Below, piece by piece: positions 61,751 through 64,000 of a stretch of DNA of 64,000 bases. The translations under genes were made by a program, and so were the position numbers. Under the pieces are notes generated by a model. The model was not told where the DNA came from, made no database searches, and saw nothing but the letters and a program-made list of their open reading frames with translations. Position 1 is the first letter of the stretch. Every line of letters begins with the position of its first letter. The stretch is from Chryseobacterium nakagawai (GTDB lineage Bacteria > Bacteroidota > Bacteroidia > Flavobacteriales > Weeksellaceae): positions 4,208,501-4,272,500 of the forward strand of contig NZ_LR134386.1 in NCBI RefSeq assembly GCF_900637665.1, given 5' to 3'.

Positions 61751-62130
61751 CTACAGAAGAAAGAATTGAAGCTGCAGAAACCAGAATCTTCAAAGCGGTT
61801 TTCCCTAACACAACCAATCATTACGATACTCTTTTCGGAGGTACAGCCATGCAGCTTATGGATGAAGTAGCCTTTATTGCTGCCACCCGTTTCGCAAGAA
61901 AAAGAGTGGTAACAGTAAGCAGTGACAAGATCGATTTTAAAAAACCAATTCCTGCCGGAACAATTGTAGAACTGATCGGAAAAGTTTCATACGTTGGAAA
62001 AACCAGTATGAAAGTAAGTGTTGAGATCTACACAGAACAAATGTATTCTTACGAAAGAGAAAAAGCAATTGTGGGAGACTTTACCTTTGTAGCAATTGAT
62101 GAATTCAAGAAACCAATTCAGATCCTATAA
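61747..62130 (+). CDS. Acyl-CoA thioesterase, hotdog fold (YciA/BACH-like)
   Basis: A 127-residue single-hotdog protein. VFPNTTNHYDTLFGGTAMQLMDEVAFIAATRFA contains the catalytic Asn/Asp-Gly-Gly region, and VTVSSDKIDFKKPIPAGTIVELIGKV is the second conserved block of the BFIT/BACH/YciA group. It hydrolyses acyl-CoA to free acid and CoA in the cytoplasm. The upstream cobalamin riboswitch suggests B12-dependent control, perhaps linked to methylmalonyl/propionyl-CoA pools; that link is inference. Confidence 0.9.
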   Translation: MTTEERIEAAETRIFKAVFPNTTNHYDTLFGGTAMQLMDEVAFIAATRFARKRVVTVSSDKIDFKKPIPAGTIVELIGKVSYVGKTSMKVSVEIYTEQMYSYEREKAIVGDFTFVAIDEFKKPIQIL

Positions 62131-62132
62131 AT

Positions 62133-62169
62133 AAAAGTTTCGGGCGGCCTTTGGCCGCCCGAAACTTTT
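62133..62169. terminator. Strong bidirectional terminator
   Basis: A 17-base perfect stem (AAAAGTTTCGGGCGGCC with GGCCGCCCGAAACTTTT) and TTT loop, far more GC-rich than its surroundings, between convergent genes. Confidence 0.93.
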
Positions 62170-62177
62170 CATACAAT

Positions 62178-62768
62178 TTATCTTAAAACTTTTTCCGTTT
62201 CCAAACCTTTCTTCAGTAGCAGTTCAAAGGCCTCTCCCATTTCATCCGAAGCTCTGGTAATGGCATTTTCAAGCATATTTCTGATCTGTTTTTCGGTAAC
62301 CCCAGCCTCTGTCCAGCTTTTTCCTGAAGTATAGGAGTTCAGAATAAAAGGCATAATCCTGTCAATAGAACAGGCAAAAATGGCATCCGGAGTTACCTCT
62401 TCCTCAAACTCAAGCCATAGATTGAAGAATTCCGAACGTAAAGGCTCATCCAGAATTCCGAAAATTTTCTGTGCGGACATCTTTTCTCTTTCAAACTTTC
62501 CTACCATAGCAGCTTCGTCGAAAAGAAAAGTATCACCCGCTTCAATTTCGACAAGGTCATGAATGGAAAGCATTCTTATCACTCTCAACAAATCAATATC
62601 CATACGGTTTTTAGCATAGGGATAAAGGATTTGGGCCAGAATAATGATCTGCCAGGAGTGTTCGGCTGTATTCTCTCTTCTGGAATCATCTGCATTATAA
62701 TTTCTTCTCTGTACATTTTTTAAGGCATCTACAGCCAGGATAAAATCGATTTCTTTCTGGATTTTCAT
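62178..62768 (-). CDS. HD-domain protein (YfbR-like nucleotidase family)
   Basis: A 196-residue HD-superfamily hydrolase. The metal ligands are visible as His37 in ENTAEHSWQ, the HD dyad in MLSIHDLVEIEAGD, and Asp in IFACSIDRIMPF. The layout is that of the YfbR/YGK1 5'-deoxynucleotidase-like group. It probably dephosphorylates deoxynucleotides. Its ATG is just one base past the stop of the upstream gene, so both are co-transcribed. Confidence 0.88.
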   Translation of the reverse strand: MKIQKEIDFILAVDALKNVQRRNYNADDSRRENTAEHSWQIIILAQILYPYAKNRMDIDLLRVIRMLSIHDLVEIEAGDTFLFDEAAMVGKFEREKMSAQKIFGILDEPLRSEFFNLWLEFEEEVTPDAIFACSIDRIMPFILNSYTSGKSWTEAGVTEKQIRNMLENAITRASDEMGEAFELLLKKGLETEKVLR

Positions 62769-62769
62769 T

Positions 62770-63474
62770 TTACTTTCCTCTATTATATTGATCTGATGGA
62801 TATACCTTGGTTCTGGTAGTCCACTTATTATTCTTTTTTTCTTTGATGATAACTTTCACATAGCCATCTTCGCTTTCGTCTTCTTCTTTTTCAAGCACTT
62901 TATCGAGTCCTTTATTTGGAATGACTTCATATTCTGTAGTAAAGAAATTGCAGCATCCTGATCTTCCATAGGCAATAAGACGTTTACGTACCGGATCTGT
63001 TTCGAAAAAATCAAAAGAGTTTGACCCTAAATCTGTAAGTTCTGCACTTTTTACAAAAGACATTCTGGTGCTGTTGAATACATACACATCATAAGATGCC
63101 GAACTGTAGTTTCCCATATTCCCATTTCTTATGGCAAGATCTTCGGTTCCGTCAAAATTAAAGTCACCAAAAATTACAGGGCTTTGTTCATTTGTTAGGG
63201 CTATTACTTTTCCACGCTCCAGCCTCTGTCCTTTTCCAAGTTGTAAAACCAGCTTATCTGATGTAAAGCTCTGCACTTTACTGTTTTTATTATCAAATAA
63301 CTCAACAGTTCCTTTATCCATACATTGGTCATCGAAACAATTGTCTATATGAATGATAGCATTATAGTTTTTGGATGCCTCTTTAACTTCAAATTGATAT
63401 TGTCCAAAACATAAAGGACCTAATAGCATAAAAGCGGATATACTCCTGTAATAATTCAAAATATTCATGTTCAT
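62770..63474 (-). CDS. Exported protein with FG-GAP/EF-like repeat
   Basis: A 234-residue exported protein (signal in NILNYYRSISAFMLLGPLCFG-Q). The calcium-loop-like DFNFDGTEDLAIRNG and the following YDVYVFN strand match the XAC2610/FG-GAP-type single unit. There are Cys pairs (NCFDDQC and GCC). The start could be M1 or M3. A TATTTTTG box at 63513-63520 on the minus strand serves as promoter. Function unknown. It is the first gene of the operon with the HD protein. Confidence 0.8.
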   Translation of the reverse strand: MNMNILNYYRSISAFMLLGPLCFGQYQFEVKEASKNYNAIIHIDNCFDDQCMDKGTVELFDNKNSKVQSFTSDKLVLQLGKGQRLERGKVIALTNEQSPVIFGDFNFDGTEDLAIRNGNMGNYSSASYDVYVFNSTRMSFVKSAELTDLGSNSFDFFETDPVRKRLIAYGRSGCCNFFTTEYEVIPNKGLDKVLEKEEDESEDGYVKVIIKEKKNNKWTTRTKVYPSDQYNRGK

Positions 63475-63680
63475 AGTAATATTGGATTCAAATGTTTATA
63501 CAAACTTTCAAACAAAAATACGAATCATAGTTTCGATTTCAAAACTCATAAAGAACGAATTATGATCAATGAGTTGTTTTGGAAATATTTAATATACAGG
63601 TATAGGAAAGTAAATACTTTCAGAATTAATGGTGGTTTTATGTTTTATGTTATTATAAAAGATAGCCCTTGAAATATATC

Positions 63681-64000
63681 TTACTGGGACTGTAATTGCG
63701 GACTATAAATGGTTTTAAATCGTTTCATCTTTTTCTCTACAAAATGCCATGAAAAATAAGATAAGATGTAAGTTACAATTGTTGATAAAGTAAACAATAA
63801 AATAGGAGACAAATTCAAAAAGTTCATAAAAACTTGTTGGATAAAAAAGGCATAAATATAAACGCCATATGATATATCTCCTAACTTTTTTGGAAGTTGA
63901 AATGATTGAAAATAATCTTCACCTAAAAGAATAATTAATAACGGGAATATAAAGGATGAGGTTATATGAAATACACCAAAATAAAAGCTAACGGCTAAGG
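63681..64000 (-). CDS. Acyltransferase 3 family protein, C-terminal part (5' end outside window)
   Basis: The reverse strand from base 64000 reads open for 105 codons to a TAA at 63683-63681. The translation has hydrophobic helices, GDISYGVYIYAFFIQQV, the typical last-helix motif of acyltransferase-3 membrane proteins, and the end SYFSWHFVEKKMKRFK. These enzymes O-acetylate surface polysaccharides or other glycans. The 206 bases between it and the next gene hold only a promoter for that gene. Confidence 0.85.
   Translation of the reverse strand, partial: LAVSFYFGVFHITSSFIFPLLIILLGEDYFQSFQLPKKLGDISYGVYIYAFFIQQVFMNFLNLSPILLFTLSTIVTYILSYFSWHFVEKKMKRFKTIYSPQLQSQ

Overview
The window reads as chromosomal DNA of a flavobacterium of the Weeksellaceae, most likely Chryseobacterium or a close relative. 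The evidence is the low-GC sequence, the gliding/type IX secretion block gldJ-porU-porV, a T9SS-sorted surface protein, a mevalonate-pathway decarboxylase, many SPII lipoproteins, and promoters of the Bacteroidota type (TTG/TTTG, about 19-21 bases, then TAnnTTTG) with few Shine-Dalgarno sites. The genus is an inference. No rRNA, tRNA, CRISPR array, transposase or prophage was seen.

Layout. 1-4421: an efflux operon on the minus strand (TetR regulator, TolC, HlyD/EmrA, DHA2 permease cut by the window edge). 4519-9276: an unknown 374-residue protein, a small Cys/Lys-rich exported peptide, holB, and an outer-membrane protein with lptC. 9288-12441: anmK, then an AraC regulator and a beta-helix protein with paired direct repeats at its promoter. 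12477-16170: an SRPBCC protein, a Tae4-like amidase with a candidate lipoprotein immunity protein, a Nudix hydrolase and murF. 16315-23186: gldJ, porU, porV. 23433-32590: a FUSC transporter, a phosphopantetheinyl transferase, a HugZ-like protein, ahcY, lipoproteins, yiaA and a DUF285/BspA-like T9SS cargo protein. 32648-44290: purE and purK (split by about 6 kb), an EamA exporter, an esterase, a CPA2 antiporter, TauE with DUF1634, and small enzymes. 44337-48242: mevalonate diphosphate decarboxylase, an acyl-CoA ligase and an SDR reductase.

48738-51000 is the most distinctive part: a microviridin-type graspetide (omega-ester peptide) cluster. It has a 72-residue precursor with a PFFASFLE leader motif and a TMKYPSD core, followed by two ATP-grasp ligases. 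A hairpin attenuator separates precursor from ligases. 51115-64000 holds a hydrolase, pdxJ, an MscS channel, ung, a MutS2-like ATPase without an Smr domain, several uncharacterised envelope proteins, and a cobalamin riboswitch that lies, unusually, in front of an acyl-CoA thioesterase. The window ends in the 3' part of an acyltransferase-3 gene.

Cross-cutting signals. Several genes (holB, ung, mutS2, the FUSC gene) have a full -7 box exactly four bases before the start codon, which predicts leaderless mRNAs. A dispersed intergenic inverted repeat built on CTGGAAG/CTTCCAG occurs at least three times. Several starts were moved downstream to fit a signal peptide or a promoter.
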